Shown: positions 9,612-20,353 of the stretch, piece after piece
How the letters are laid out: each line of letters opens with the position of its first letter
Position numbering within the stretch: the stretch's first letter is position 1
NCBI GenBank assembly: GCA_024220525.1
Contig: JAMYWO010000294.1
Location: 1-46,627 of the forward strand
From: Cochliopodium minus
Lineage: Eukaryota > Discosea > Himatismenida > Cochliopodiidae
Length of the DNA stretch: 46,627 bases
Direction of reading: 5' to 3'
Notes under the pieces: generated by a model
What the model was told of the DNA's origin: nothing
Seen by the model: the letters and a program-made list of their open reading frames with translations, nothing else
The model's database searches: none
Translations under genes and position numbers: made by a program

Positions 9612-12536
9612 TTAATTATTTTTTTTTATCAAGCTTTTCATTAAACAATTGAATTCTTTTTCCAAATCTTCACCTAAATCCTCTTTCACTTCATCGTTGT
9701 AAATACCACAATTATTTTCAGAAATAATGTCGTGAAGATAAACTTTTTCTTTTTCGTTTTCATATTTGGTTGAAGGAACTTCAAAAAACTTTTCCTTTGA
9801 ATTGCTTTCTCCTTTTTTGAAAAATACTTGACTCACCTCCCTGTTTAATTTATTCATCTTTTTCTCTTTTAATTCTTCATTTGCAGTATCCTTCTTATTA
9901 ATTGTGTCACTTCCGTTTCCATTGGGAGTATTCATGTTGCAAGATAAGGTGGATAAAGGAATTTTGCCAGGTAAATGAAAGAAAACAGCATTTTTTCCCT
10001 TTTCTTTTTTTCTGATGTAATCTTCACCATTTGCTATTCTCCTCACCAATGGTTTATCAAAATCTTTTTTTTTATTTATAATATTTTAAATTTTAAAAAT
10101 AAAAAAAATTTTAAATTTTGTTTAAATTTTAATTAAATTTTTATTACCATATTTGCTATAATCACTTTTTGCTTTTTTAAAAAAAGAAGAAGCTTTTTTG
10201 AGTTTGTTTTGCTCTAAATAGATTTCTGCCAACTCAACAAGGGAGTGAGGAACAACAAATATTTCTTCTTTTATGTATTTCTCCAATTCGAATACTTTTC
10301 TAAACGCCTCCTTTGCTTTTTTGTCTTCCCTCAAATACCTTTCATTTCTTCCTTTTTAAGAAATTAATAATCAAAAAATATATTATAAAAAATTAAAATT
10401 AAATCTTAAATGATAAAATAAATTTAAAAAAATTATTAATAAAAAATATTTTAAAATCTTAATAGATAAATAATGAAAAGAGAACCTAGGACATGAAAAT
10501 AGTAGGCAATGTTATCAGGAGTGATTTGGTGATCATAAGTAGAACTGTAAACAAAAAGTTTTTCCCAATCCACTGTTCCTTCTTTTGTTAATCCAAATAT
10601 TTCTTCCAGTATTATAAGTGAATTCTTTTAAATAAGTGAAATGAAAATGAAAAATAAAGAAAAATAACATATATAAAATCAAATAAAATTATCAAAAAAT
10701 TTTAAATAAGAATAAAAATAAAATAATAAATAAATAAATCAAATTAAAAAATTAAATAAAAATATTCAAAATTTTCAAAATATTCAAATAAAAATAAAAA
10801 ATAAAAAATGAAAGTAAAATTAATTTATAGAACCTTTGCTTCATAAAAACGATGACCTTTTAAATGTAAAAAAGAAATGACCAAAAGCTGATCGACTTCA
10901 CTTAACCTCCCTTTTTTGTGATATTCTTTGCTTTTTCTTTGTGCGAAAAGATCAAATGTATAATGTTTTCTCGTCCACTCATCCACTTTACTGAAGACTT
11001 CCGATGCCTCTTCTTTTTTGGCTTACAAAAATATTTAAAAAAAAAAAAAATTATTTTTTGAGTACACAACATCTGATAACAAACACCCAGTTGATAACTT
11101 TAGTAAATAAAATGAAAATAAAATAAAAATAAAAAACAAAAAAAACAAAAAACAAAAAATTTAACCCACAAAAAGCACGGAAAGAAGGAGATTTATTTTC
11201 TCGTAAAAATTGTTCAAAACAAAGAGAAGCTTCATTCCAATTCAACATAATGTAGTGAGTCCACCCTTTTTCGTAGATAGCATCTAATTGTAACTGTTTC
11301 ACTTCCTCTGAGCTCTTTCTGCTTATTTCAAAACATTCCAATGCCTCCTCTAATTTCCCCTCTATTCTTTTGAGATAACCAGCTATGTACCTTTTTAATT
11401 TTATTAAATTAGATGAATAATATTTTGAAAAATTATTTGAAAATATTTTTAAACAAAAAATAATTTTGTAATTTATATTTAATTTTTTGTTAGAATTACC
11501 AATACATGGAACCATTTTTGTAAGTTTCGGTTGCCTTTATGAAATACTGTTGACTCTTCTCCATATCTTTGAAGAAAAATCTCTGTGCCCAAAATAACAT
11601 GATCCCACTAGTGGCACTCATGTACCCCCCTTCTTCGTAACACTTTTCCAATTTTTTGATACCCAAATCCCTATTTGATGTGAATCCTAATTATTAAAAA
11701 AAAATGATTTTTTATTAATTTAAATTTCCAAGAATTTAATAAAATAGAACATAACATCTTTTTTTAAAAAAAGTTTTTCCACAAAAATTGAATTCAAATG
11801 AATATTCCTGTTTACCTATCGCTTCAACTATCCATAAAAGTTGGTTAGGTACAAGAGAAACAAAAAAGTAAAAAAGTCCTAATCCAAAAAACAAAGAAGA
11901 TCTTATGTTTTAAAAAAGAAAACTGTTTTTTTTGGTATAAAAAAAAAAATAGAAAAATACCTCAAGTTCTTATTCTTTTTCACATGAGAGGGTTGTTCTT
12001 TTAATTTTTTTGAGACGTTTTCAAAAATTTTCCAAGATTTTCTTAGAAAATAAGCTCCCTTTACGATTGATCCACCTCTAAAATGGAGTCCAGCTCTGTA
12101 TAAAGTAATTTCTCCCAAAATGGATTCATTCCAAAATTGATTCAACAAAAATTCCTCTGGTTTTTTCTCATTATAAAATAAATTCCCTATGTTTCCTAAG
12201 ATGCCACCACTTCTAAAAGGAGATTTATTTATTAAATTTTCACATTGATTAATCCTTTTGAAACTTTCTTTGACTTCAAACGAATCTTCACTTAATAGTG
12301 CTTTCATTGTCATCACTTGCGAGAAAATTAAAGAATGGATTATTGATGTAGTGCTCTTTTCGAACAATATCTCTTCACCTTTTTTTAAGGTTTTTTCAAT
12401 GAAATCAAAATATTAATTTAAATTTCCCAATTTTGTTTGTACATTTTTTTAATTGAGTGTTCCATAAATAAAATACAGCTTGATCTATTTCATCTTTAGA
12501 CTGATTTTTATCTTCTTGAAGGCTTTTAATTTCCAT
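9612..12536 (-). CDS. TTC39: TTC39/Iml2-family tetratricopeptide protein
   Basis: Nine exons: 12536-12443, 12378-11961, 11901-11816, 11686-11500, 11390-11170, 11021-10834, 10624-10486, 10351-10148, 10063-9612; 662 aa, phases closed throughout. Family landmarks in order: an N-terminal helical region, SSLFFGLGLFYFFVSLVP followed by IVEAIGFTSNRDLGI (the invariant GF-x-x-x-R-x-L-G step), a TPR block around EEALECFEISRKS, FDLFAQRKSKEY, and a late block HSLVELAEIYLEQNKLKKA. The family includes human TTC39A-C and yeast Iml2, which acts in lipid droplet and inclusion clearance; the biochemical role is not known. A C-terminal extension of about 120 charged residues after the conserved end is unusual. 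Exon 5 is taken to end at 11170 with donor GTGGGT because the nearby GTTAAA breaks phase. Confidence 0.8.
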
Positions 12537-12672
12537 TTTTTTTATTTTTTATATTTCGCAAATAGGGGAGCTTTTTATCAAAATTGAAAGAAGGTATATT
12601 GAAAAAAAAAAGACTTGAATAAAAGAACAAAAAAGGATTTTATTTTGGGCAATGTGTTTTAGAAAAAAAAAA

Positions 12673-13869
12673 TTATTTTTTCTCTTCTTTCTTTGGTTTT
12701 TGAAGATTATTGGAAGAGTTTTTCTTTTTTTGATCTTCAATAATTTGAGCTTTCAATTCTTCAAAATCATTAAAACTATGAACCATACGAGATTCTTTGT
12801 TGTCTTTTTTTTGGAGTTTAAATTTTTCGTGAGCATCTAACTGATTCTGTTGAAAAGTGGAGGTCATTGTTTCCAATTTTTTTGCTTCTTTCTCTGTGAG
12901 AGCTTTTTCAGAAAAATTGTTTTTGTTGGTTGCCAATTCTCTTAAAGCAAAATAGTATCGAGCATAGTCTGTTGCAGAAAGAGATGTTTTGAATTGGAGA
13001 TAGGTAAGAAATTTTCTTTCCAATTTGTTGAGATCATCTACAGATGACATTGGCACCATATTCATAAAATCTACGTTCCATACTGCATAATCCTCAAAAA
13101 CTAAAGTTTTTTTTTGAAATTTAAATATCAATTTTTAAAGCTTTTTATTTAAAAGAAATTTCTATTTTGATTGAAATAATTTGAAAAATTTTAAACAAAT
13201 AATTGTAAATAGAATGGATTTGATTTTTTTTTCTTTTTATACCTTTATCACTGACGATCATTGCAGATAACAAAATTCTTCTCCAAGTATTTGAAGTCAA
13301 TTCAATCTTAACTTTTTTATTGAGCAAAATTCTTTCGATATAAGCCAATGTCATCACAGCACATTCTGTTTTCATTTTTGTTGCTTTGAAAATTTGGGTG
13401 ATGAAATTATAAATTTGTTGCACAGATACCGTTCCATCTTCATTTTCTTTCCATTCTCCAAGAGGATATTCATATTCATCAAATATTTGTGGACAAGATT
13501 CATCCATCAAATTTGAATCTTCATCTGGTTCTCTTATTTGAAGTTTTATTGCTTTTGCAACACTATAAATTAAGAATGTTATAATTCATTCAAAAAGAAG
13601 GAAATTTATGAGTAATTAATAACATTTTGATAAAATATATTTAAATTTTAGGGTATTAAATTTATAATTTTATTTTTTTACCATAATAATAGCTCATCTT
13701 TGTTTGGAGCAACCAACATTGATGATACATAAAGTGTGTTTGTTGAACTATGAATTCTTTGATTTTTATCTTCCTCATTTAGATGTTGAGGCAAAAAAGA
13801 TTTTTTATTATTGACATTCTCCAAAAATCTTGGTTTAAACTCTGTTTCTTCTGTTTTGTTATTCTTCAT
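12673..13869 (-). CDS. CCNY: Cyclin Y homologue
   Basis: Exons 13869-13682, 13562-13243 and 13100-12673 give 311 aa. The cyclin box starts around QIYNFITQIFKATKM and carries TECAVMTLAYIERIL, NTWRRILLSAMIVSDK, the cyclin Y hallmark YAVWNVDFMNM, then LNKLERKFLTYLQF and YARYYFALREL. Before the box is IFDEYEYPLGEW, the equivalent of the IFDEKLHPL segment of CCNY. Cyclin Y activates PFTAIRE-type CDKs (CDK14/16) at membranes. The N-terminal glycine used for myristoylation in animal cyclin Y is missing; the protein begins MKNNKTEE. The tail after about residue 240 is Lys/Glu-rich and probably disordered. Confidence 0.87.
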
Positions 13870-14077
13870 TTTGAGTTTTTTTCCTTTTTTTTTTTTTTTA
13901 AATTATATTTCAATGACAAATTCAACACATTGAAAAAGATTGGATCCTAATTATTTGAGGATTACAAAAAGGAAATTGAAGTAAATCACAACTAATGGAA
14001 ATTTTAAACTTTTCTCAAAGATTGATGTGAAGAACTATAAATACAAAAATTTATAAACAAAAAATTTAATTATTAAA

Positions 14078-14524
14078 TTAATCTTTTGATAAATTGTTCT
14101 TTCCAGTTGATCCAAATCCTCCTTCTCCTCTTTCAGTGCTATCTAAGTCTTCTACTTCGACAACTTCGGGAGTAGAAATCTTTTCTAAAATCAATTGAGC
14201 AATTCTATCACCTCTTTTGATTTCAAAATCTTCATTGGAATGATTGAATAAAACAACACCAACATTCCCTCTATAATCACAATCAATTACTCCTGCTCCA
14301 ACATCAATGTGATTCTTCCAAGCAATAGAACTTCTAGGCGCAATTCTACCATAATGTCCCTCAGGTATTGCAACTGCTAAATCTGTTTTAACAATTGCTT
14401 TTCCTTTTTTTTCTATTTTAAGGTCATAAGCACTTACTAAATCATATCCTGCGGCTTGTTTGGTTCCTCTTACTGGGATTACAGCAAATTCAGTTAATTT
14501 TTTTACTTTCAAAACAACTTCCAT
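14078..14524 (-). CDS. dut: Deoxyuridine 5'-triphosphate nucleotidohydrolase (dUTPase)
   Basis: A single-exon gene of 148 aa, the usual size of trimeric dUTPase. All five motifs are intact: AAGYDLVSA (residues 24-32), [10 protein letters not shown] (59-68), [17 protein letters not shown] (78-94) with the catalytic Asp and the uracil-pocket Tyr, GDRIAQLIL (105-113) and [10 protein letters not shown] (132-141) with the P-loop-like tail. It hydrolyses dUTP to dUMP and PPi, keeping uracil out of DNA and feeding dTMP synthesis. The ATG at 14524 lies right after an A-run; no targeting peptide is visible, so a nuclear/cytosolic form is likely. It is one of only two complete intron-free coding regions here, the other being doubtful. 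Confidence 0.97.
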   Translation of the reverse strand: MEVVLKVKKLTEFAVIPVRGTKQAAGYDLVSAYDLKIEKKGKAIVKTDLAVAIPEGHYGRIAPRSSIAWKNHIDVGAGVIDCDYRGNVGVVLFNHSNEDFEIKRGDRIAQLILEKISTPEVVEVEDLDSTERGEGGFGSTGKNNLSKD

Positions 14525-14547
14525 TTTTTTTTTTTAATTAATTAACG

Positions 14548-14703
14548 TTATTTTTTTTTTTTAATATTTTTTTTTTTTAAATTTTTGGCGGTTGATAATT
14601 TTTTTTTTTTACAATTCTCTTTTAATTCATTAATTCCTGTTTTAATATTTTTGTTTTGAACTGAAATATCACAAGTTTCTTCGTTTCTTTCTCTTTTAAG
14701 CAT
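14548..14703 (-). CDS. Doubtful lysine-rich small ORF
   Basis: From an ATG at 14703 about 51 codons read a Lys/Asn-rich peptide beginning MLKRERNEETCDISV. It lies just upstream of dUTPase on the same strand, in DNA dominated by A-runs, so the Lys content may simply mirror base composition. It could be a 5' leader ORF of dUTPase or chance. I see no domain and no splice site joining it in frame to dUTPase. Confidence 0.15.
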   Translation of the reverse strand: MLKRERNEETCDISVQNKNIKTGINELKENCKKKKLSTAKNLKKKNIKKKK

Positions 14704-15004
14704 TTTTTTTTTTTTCAGTTTTTTCTTTTTTCTTTTTCTTTCAAATCTATATTCCCTTGATTTTAAATTAATCAAGAAGAAATTTGTTTATTTTTAAAAA
14801 TTAAAACTTAATTTACATACATAACTGAACATAGAATTCATCATTTACTAGTAGATTGCTTTTTTTCACAAACTGCTTGTCAAATAAAATTCTTATAATT
14901 TTAAGCCAAGGATATAAATCAAATAATCACTTTAATTGATTATCCATTTTATCTTTGAATTATATTTTTTTTTTTTTTTTTTAGAAACAATTTTATATCA
15001 ACAA
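14704..15004. other. Intergenic, dUTPase side to DUF3501 gene
   Basis: About 300 bases of AT-rich DNA, including poly-T near 14967-14983. No RNA gene, repeat family or convincing ORF is seen. It lies between the stop of the DUF3501 gene and the dUTPase region on the same strand. Confidence 0.5.
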
Positions 15005-15774
15005 TTAAGATTGAATAAGATCTTTTTGCAAATTCGTTATAATAGGTGGCAAAATGGAAGAAGAATGAGCATAATTAGGAAAATCAGTTCCAAAAGAGGC
15101 TTTTTGTGATTTTTTAAACTTCTGCATTTGATTTGGAGTGAAATTGAAAGAAAGAAAATGTACAGCACTTGTCTTTCCATCACTTGTTGTTCTTTCAACA
15201 TTATCATCATCATTTAATGTTTGGGCAATTATCTTTTCATCTTCGAATTTTAACCAAAAAGTTTTTTCAATATGGCCCAATTTGTATAAAGCTTCTGTCC
15301 TTTTTTGTTTATTTTCAATTTGAAACATCAAAACAAATGGAAGATTATTCCCTTTTGGAATCAGTGGATTATAAGCTTTCACTTCATCTTCTATTTGTTC
15401 TTCTCCTCCTTTTTCTATATACAACATTTCATGTATTTGTGTCCAAATTAAATCATAATTTTGAAATATAATCGATGCAAATGGTCCCAACTTTATTTTT
15501 TATGTTTTTATTTTTTTGAATATTCCAAAAAAATTTAAAAAGGATCATATCTTACAGTTATTTTTCTGAATTGAGATGTATTTGTTTTATGTTTGTAAAC
15601 TTCTCTCCTTATTTTCTTGTAATCATCCAAATTGATTATATCTTTCTTTGTAATTTGAAATTGATTCGTTGCTTTTTCGTGTGGGATAAAATATTGTATA
15701 TTTTTGAAAGATGAAAGATGGAATTTTGATTTGGAAAGGGGATTAACAATCATTTTCTTGATGTGATTATTCAT
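15005..15774 (-). CDS. DUF3501-family protein
   Basis: Two exons, 15774-15556 and 15490-15005, joined ACT|TTG at a GTAAGA donor; 234 aa. The core follows the DUF3501 pattern: LDDYKKIRREVYKHK, then LGPFASIIFQNYDLIWTQIH with EMLYIEKG, VKAYNPLIPKGNNLPFVLMF, a central beta region, and AVHFLSFNFTPNQMQKFK near the end. That order (Y-x-x-x-R-x-x-x-R; E-M-x-x-x-E; Y-N-P-L-I-P; S/A-V-H-F-L-x-F) is what I know from the bacterial family of unknown function often found near rubrerythrin and Fe-S oxidoreductase genes. Here it has an intron and AT-rich codons like its neighbours, so it is a resident gene and not contamination. Function unknown. Divergent from the SET gene over 186 bp. Confidence 0.8.
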
Positions 15775-15879
15775 ATTTAAAGCCTTGATATTATTGAAGA
15801 ATTAATTTTAGGAAATAAACATTGTGATTCGAGAATATTTTTACCTTCATTTTTTATTTAATTTTTAAAAAAAAACTCT

Positions 15880-15939
15880 ATGGATACATCAGATGAAGAG
15901 AATGGCAACCTAAATTTTGAAATACAAAAATTTATTTAA
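15880..15939 (+). other. Short upstream ORF in frame with the SET gene
   Basis: ATG at 15880 opens 19 codons (MDTSDEENGNLNFEIQKFI) that end at TAA 15937-15939; seven open codons later the SET protein's ATG at 15961 follows in the same frame. It may be a regulatory uORF, or the true N-terminus cut by a sequence error or polymorphic stop. Confidence 0.35.
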
Positions 15940-15960
15940 CAATCAAATCAAGAATTAGAA

Positions 15961-16693
15961 ATGGAAGGGGTGTATGTGTGGGATGATAAATTAAATAAAG
16001 AAAAAATAATTTCAATTGAACAATTAAATAAAGACTTTGACATAAAGTTTACACAAAATACAATCATTTCCAAAAAAATTACTGAAAAGTTTGAAATAAA
16101 TAAAGATACAGTTGAAGAATGGAGGAAATGGAGAAATAAAATGAAAAAGATCAGATCTGATAGACTAATTTTAAAATTTATAAATGAGAAAATAGGATTT
16201 GGTGTATTTGCTTTAAAGGATATTCGTCCTGATTCCTTTATATGTAGGTATGGCGGTAAACTGAAAGAGTTAAATAAAATTACTTGCAAAAATAATTCAA
16301 ATTATGAAATCCAAACTTGCTATGATCAATATGTAATAGATGGAAAAAAATATAGATCGATAGGAGGTTGGATTATCTTTGTTTCAAGATTTATACTTTA
16401 ATTTTTTTTCCAGGATTTATAAATCATTCATCAAATGCAAATGTTGAATTGTCTCAATTTGTTTATGAAGGAATTCCAGTTTGTATATTTTATTCTAACA
16501 AAGAAATCAAAGAGGGTGACAAAAAAAAATTAAATTAAAAAAAAAAAATCAAATCAAAAAAAAAAAATTAAATTAATTTGGGAAAATAGATTTAAATCCT
16601 TAATAACAATTTTTTTTTTTTCCAAAAGGTACTCAACTATTATTTGATTATGGATTTAATTATGCCACCAACGTTTTTGATGAAATGAACTGA
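15961..16693 (+). CDS. Small SET-domain protein, putative lysine methyltransferase
   Basis: Exons 15961-16366, 16414-16515 and 16629-16693 give 190 aa. After about 70 charged residues the SET fold appears: IGFGVFALKDIRPDSFICRY with GGKL (N-SET), GGFINHSSNANVELSQF, and EIKEGTQLLFDYGFNY with the catalytic-site Tyr of the C-SET pseudoknot. SET enzymes transfer methyl groups from S-adenosylmethionine to lysine. The usual NHSC is NHSS here, a tolerated change in many members. There is no pre-SET or post-SET cysteine cluster, and the protein is short, so the target is open. The ATG at 15961 is used because an in-frame stop precedes it. Confidence 0.75.
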
Positions 16694-16843
16694 ATGGAAT
16701 ACTTTATCTAATAAAGTATTTTTATATTCAATTGAGTATCTCTTTGGATAAACTTTGTTTGTTAATGAATAAACAAAAAATTTAATGAAAAGTATTTTCT
16801 TGTTTGAAAATCAATTTTGATTGCAAAGTGAGTAAAAGAAACT

Positions 16844-19800
16844 TTAAGCAAAAACGATGGAAGGGAAATCTTTTTCTTTCACTTCAACAGACTCGCCATA
16901 TTTTAAATTTCCCAGAGTAAATTCTCCAAACGAAATTCTTTTTAGTCTGTCTACTTTTAACCCAAAATGTTCCGCTATCACTCTTATTTCCCTTTTTTTA
17001 CCTTCTTTCAGTTTAAATTCTAACCATGCCGCAACTTTGTTTTTTTATTTTTTATTTTTATTTTTTAATTTTTTATTTTCATATTTACCATCTTCAATAC
17101 TTTCTTCCAATTTTTTTTCTTTCATAATTCTACAAGAGAAAAGGTTGTAGAAAATTCCATTAATTTGAATTTTATTTCCACTTTTTCCCAAAAAAGAAAA
17201 CATGTTATCAAGCAATTCTTTTATACTTTTTTTAGATGAAGAAATTTCTACATTGTTTGGATAGACAAGAACATGATAGACCCTTTCTTTAAATATTAAA
17301 TTATGAAAAAAAAATAGTTAAAATATTATTAAATATTTTTAAATATGAATAAATATTATTCATATAATTTTATTGTTTTAATTCAAATAATTTATTGTTT
17401 ATTTACCTATTTCATTTTTTGGCATTTCCATTTTTCTATTTTTTTAATTTTGTTTTATTTTTTTTTGTGATAATTTAAATAAAAGTGTTTGCCTTGCGAA
17501 TTCTCCTTGATTGGTTATCAGTATTAATCCTTTTATTTTTCAAAAAGTAAAATCCTTTTTAAAAATTTATACTTGTTCAAAAGAAAAAACCTTCAGAATC
17601 ATAGTCCAACCTCCCAACTGAAATCAATTTTTCTTTCAAAAATTATTTATTTATTATTTATTTATTATTTAATCATTAAAATAAAATATTATAAATTCTT
17701 TAAAGATGATTTATATTTTTATTTTAAAAGAATATTATTAATATTTTTATTTAAATTTAAAACAAGTGTTATGTTTTATTTTGAAGAATTAACAATTTAT
17801 TTTAAAGAGAATATCATTAATAAATTAATTTTAAGACGACTTATTTTATTTTAAAGAATATCATTAATAAATTTTTTTAAGACGAGTTATTTTATTTTAA
17901 AAAGAATATCATTAATAAATTATAAAGATGAGTTATATTTTATAAAATGTTTTTTACTTTTATATTTGAGTTGGTTATTGATTAAAGGGAATAATGAATC
18001 CCTATTTTGAGGGTCTCCTTTTGATACAATCACCTATTTTTAAATGAATAGCGTTAATTAAATGGTAAATGAAAGTAAATAATTAAATGAAAGCAAACTA
18101 TGAATAAATAAGAAAAAGGTAAATGAAAGTAAACTATGAATAAATAAGAAAAAGGTAAATGAAAGTAAACTATGAATAAATAAGAAAATGGTAAATGAAA
18201 GTAAAGTGTGAATAATATAATATGTAAATAAATGATTATAAACTTTTAATAATAAAATTGTAAACGGATAAACTTTCAATAAATAGAAAATGGATATAAT
18301 AGAAAATGGATATAATAGAAAATGGATAAAAGTTTTGTTTTACACCTCTCTTTTTGTAGTGTTTCCTTTAAAAAAATTTTAAAAAAGACAAAATTTGAAT
18401 AAAAAGGAAAAATTATGAAGAAAAAGGGAGGAGGGGAGACCATATTCTGAGTTTTTCGGGTTCTTCAAGTAAAGTATTGGAAACAGTTATTTTACAATTT
18501 TTATCAAACCTCATTGCAACTTCTTTTATTTGTACTCCATCCACATACACTTCTCCTTTTTTTTTAAAAATTTTTTTTTTTTGAATAAACGATGTTTAAA
18601 AAATAAAATATTAATAATATATTCATGATATTTATTAATATTAAACAATTAAATTAAATATTAATAATAATATTAATATTAAAAAAAAATTAAATATGAA
18701 TTAAATATTATTAAAAAAATTGTTAAACATAATACCCTTTTGAATTAACTTTTCAGCATCCCTTCTAGAACATAAACCTTTATCACTTATTAATTTTGCT
18801 ATTTTTATTTTTTTGTCTTCTCTTTTTGTTTCTTCTTTTTCCTGAAATTTTAATTTGTTTTATAATTTTATATTTTATAAAAAAATTATTATATTAATAA
18901 ATTATTATATTAACAAATTATTATTTTATAACAAAATTATTATATTAATAAATTAATTATTTTAAATATTATGTATTAATATCTTCTTTGATACCATAAG
19001 AAAATGAACGGGTGTATTTTCTTTAAGAATGCTTTCTTTGTAAATAATATTATTATCTTCATTTATATTATTATTAATCTCATTATCATTTTTATTATTA
19101 TTTTCATTTTTATTATCATTAACATTTTCATTATTATCATTGTTATTATTGTTGTTGTTACTATTCTTTTCATTGTTATTATTGTTATTGTTATTATCAT
19201 TGTTGTTATGATTGTAGTTATCATTGTTGTTGTTGTTATATTTATTATCAAGGTTATTGTGGGAGTGTGAGAAGAGGGGAGAGGGGAATAAGAGGAGATT
19301 AGAAGAGAGATCAACAACTTTTTTAAAATAAAAAGAGGGGAGGACACCCATATCATCTTTTCCTTTCGTTAAAACTACTTTATTTGGTGAAATTTCGAGA
19401 GAAATTCCATCTCTCAAACATTTTTCAATATCCAAGTGTATTAACACTTCTGATCCCCGCTTTATTCCGCTTATTTCTTCTTCTTTCGAAAATTCTTTTG
19501 TAGCAAAATGAATATGCGTCCTTTCTACATTAATTTAATTTGAACAATTAATTTGAAATTTTTTTCTATTTTCTAATTAAATATTTGATTTTTAATTTAA
19601 ATATTTATGATTTATTATTTATTATTAATTTCTTTATCAATGATTTCTTAAAATTTACCCATCTTTTTTAAGCCTTCTTGATAAATGGATGGCCAGAAAA
19701 CTTTTTTTGTTCCATGTATCGCAAAGGGAATCTCATTCATATGTTCAATTTTTTTTAGATCCAAATTTTCAAAAATCATTTTTTGGGAATGTCCTTGATT

Positions 19801-20034
19801 TGCTTTTATATAATACTTTTCATTTTTTATTTTAAGATCAAATCTTTGTTTATCACAACTTTCCACTATATATTTCAAATTATTGAGATCTATATTAAAT
19901 TTTTTCATAGTATTTGACTTTAATAAATCATCAACATTTGTATATCCTTCATTGTTAAATTTTAATCCTTCATTTTTCCCAGAATGTCTTAAAATTTTAG
20001 ACAAAGCAATGGAGGCTTTTATTTCTTTTTTCAT
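16844..20034 (-). CDS. Fusion: Tpt1/KptA RNA 2'-phosphotransferase + RsuA-type pseudouridine synthase
   Basis: Eleven exons: 20034-19659, 19524-18995, 18841-18736, 18555-18441, 18365-18344, 18033-17958, 17632-17591, 17529-17493, 17435-17407, 17286-17089, 17034-16844; 573 aa. Residues 1-215 are Tpt1: LRHSGK (R16,H17), KQRF (R64), IKANQGHS, R127 before THIHFATK, then LRDGISLEISPNKVVLTKG. An Asn-rich linker follows. Residues 303-375 are an S4 RNA-binding domain (IAKLISDKGLCSRRDAEKLI, GEVYVDGVQ). Then comes the RsuA/RluB/RluF catalytic domain: HYKKRGVIVS, GRLDYDSEG (catalytic D418), LILITNQGEFAR, YHVLVYP and LKEGKKREIRVIAEHFG. Tpt1 removes the splice-junction 2'-phosphate of tRNA using NAD+; RsuA-type enzymes isomerise rRNA or tRNA uridines. 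The S4 exon has no ATG and joins Tpt1 in phase 0, so one polypeptide is the simplest reading. The intron 17492-17436 starts with GC. Confidence 0.82.
18061..18216. repeat. 36-nt tandem repeat inside an intron
   Basis: About four copies of a 36-base unit (core GTAAATGAAAGTAAACTATG then AATAAATAAGAAAAAG), the last one diverged. It sits in the intron 18343-18034 of the fusion gene. Three copies of a 17-nt unit (ATAGAAAATGGATATA-like) lie at 18286-18330 in the same intron. Likely a minisatellite. Confidence 0.85.
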
Positions 20035-20353
20035 ACCTGTTATTTTCTTCAATTTTTTTTTTTTAAAAGTTATATCTAGATATTAAATTGTTTGGGAATA
20101 ACAAAAACGAGAAAGTTTGAATATAGTTTGAAAAGAAATTCTTGAAAGCAATTAGGTTGGTGAAATTATTTTTTAAAAAATATACATTCAGAAAAAATTA
20201 TTATATATCTCATTCAGTGTAGATCATTCATTGATTTGAAAGAAGACCATTGATCTTTCAAATAAATCTGAATGATGGAGAAAAGATTATTATAAAAAAA
20301 AAAAAAATTTCGTTGGATCATTTCCTCTTGACTTTAAACCCAAACAATACATA
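20035..20353. promoter_or_regulatory. Divergent intergenic region, fusion gene / longin gene
   Basis: About 320 bases between opposed start codons, so both promoters lie here. At 20229-20262 ATCATTCATTGATTTGAAAG is followed by a near-palindromic CCATTGATCTTTCAAATAAA. This is a possible hairpin (GATTTGAAAG/CTTTCAAATA) and the only structure I notice. A further 5' exon of the fusion gene is possible, since AACAG precedes its ATG codon context. Confidence 0.35.
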
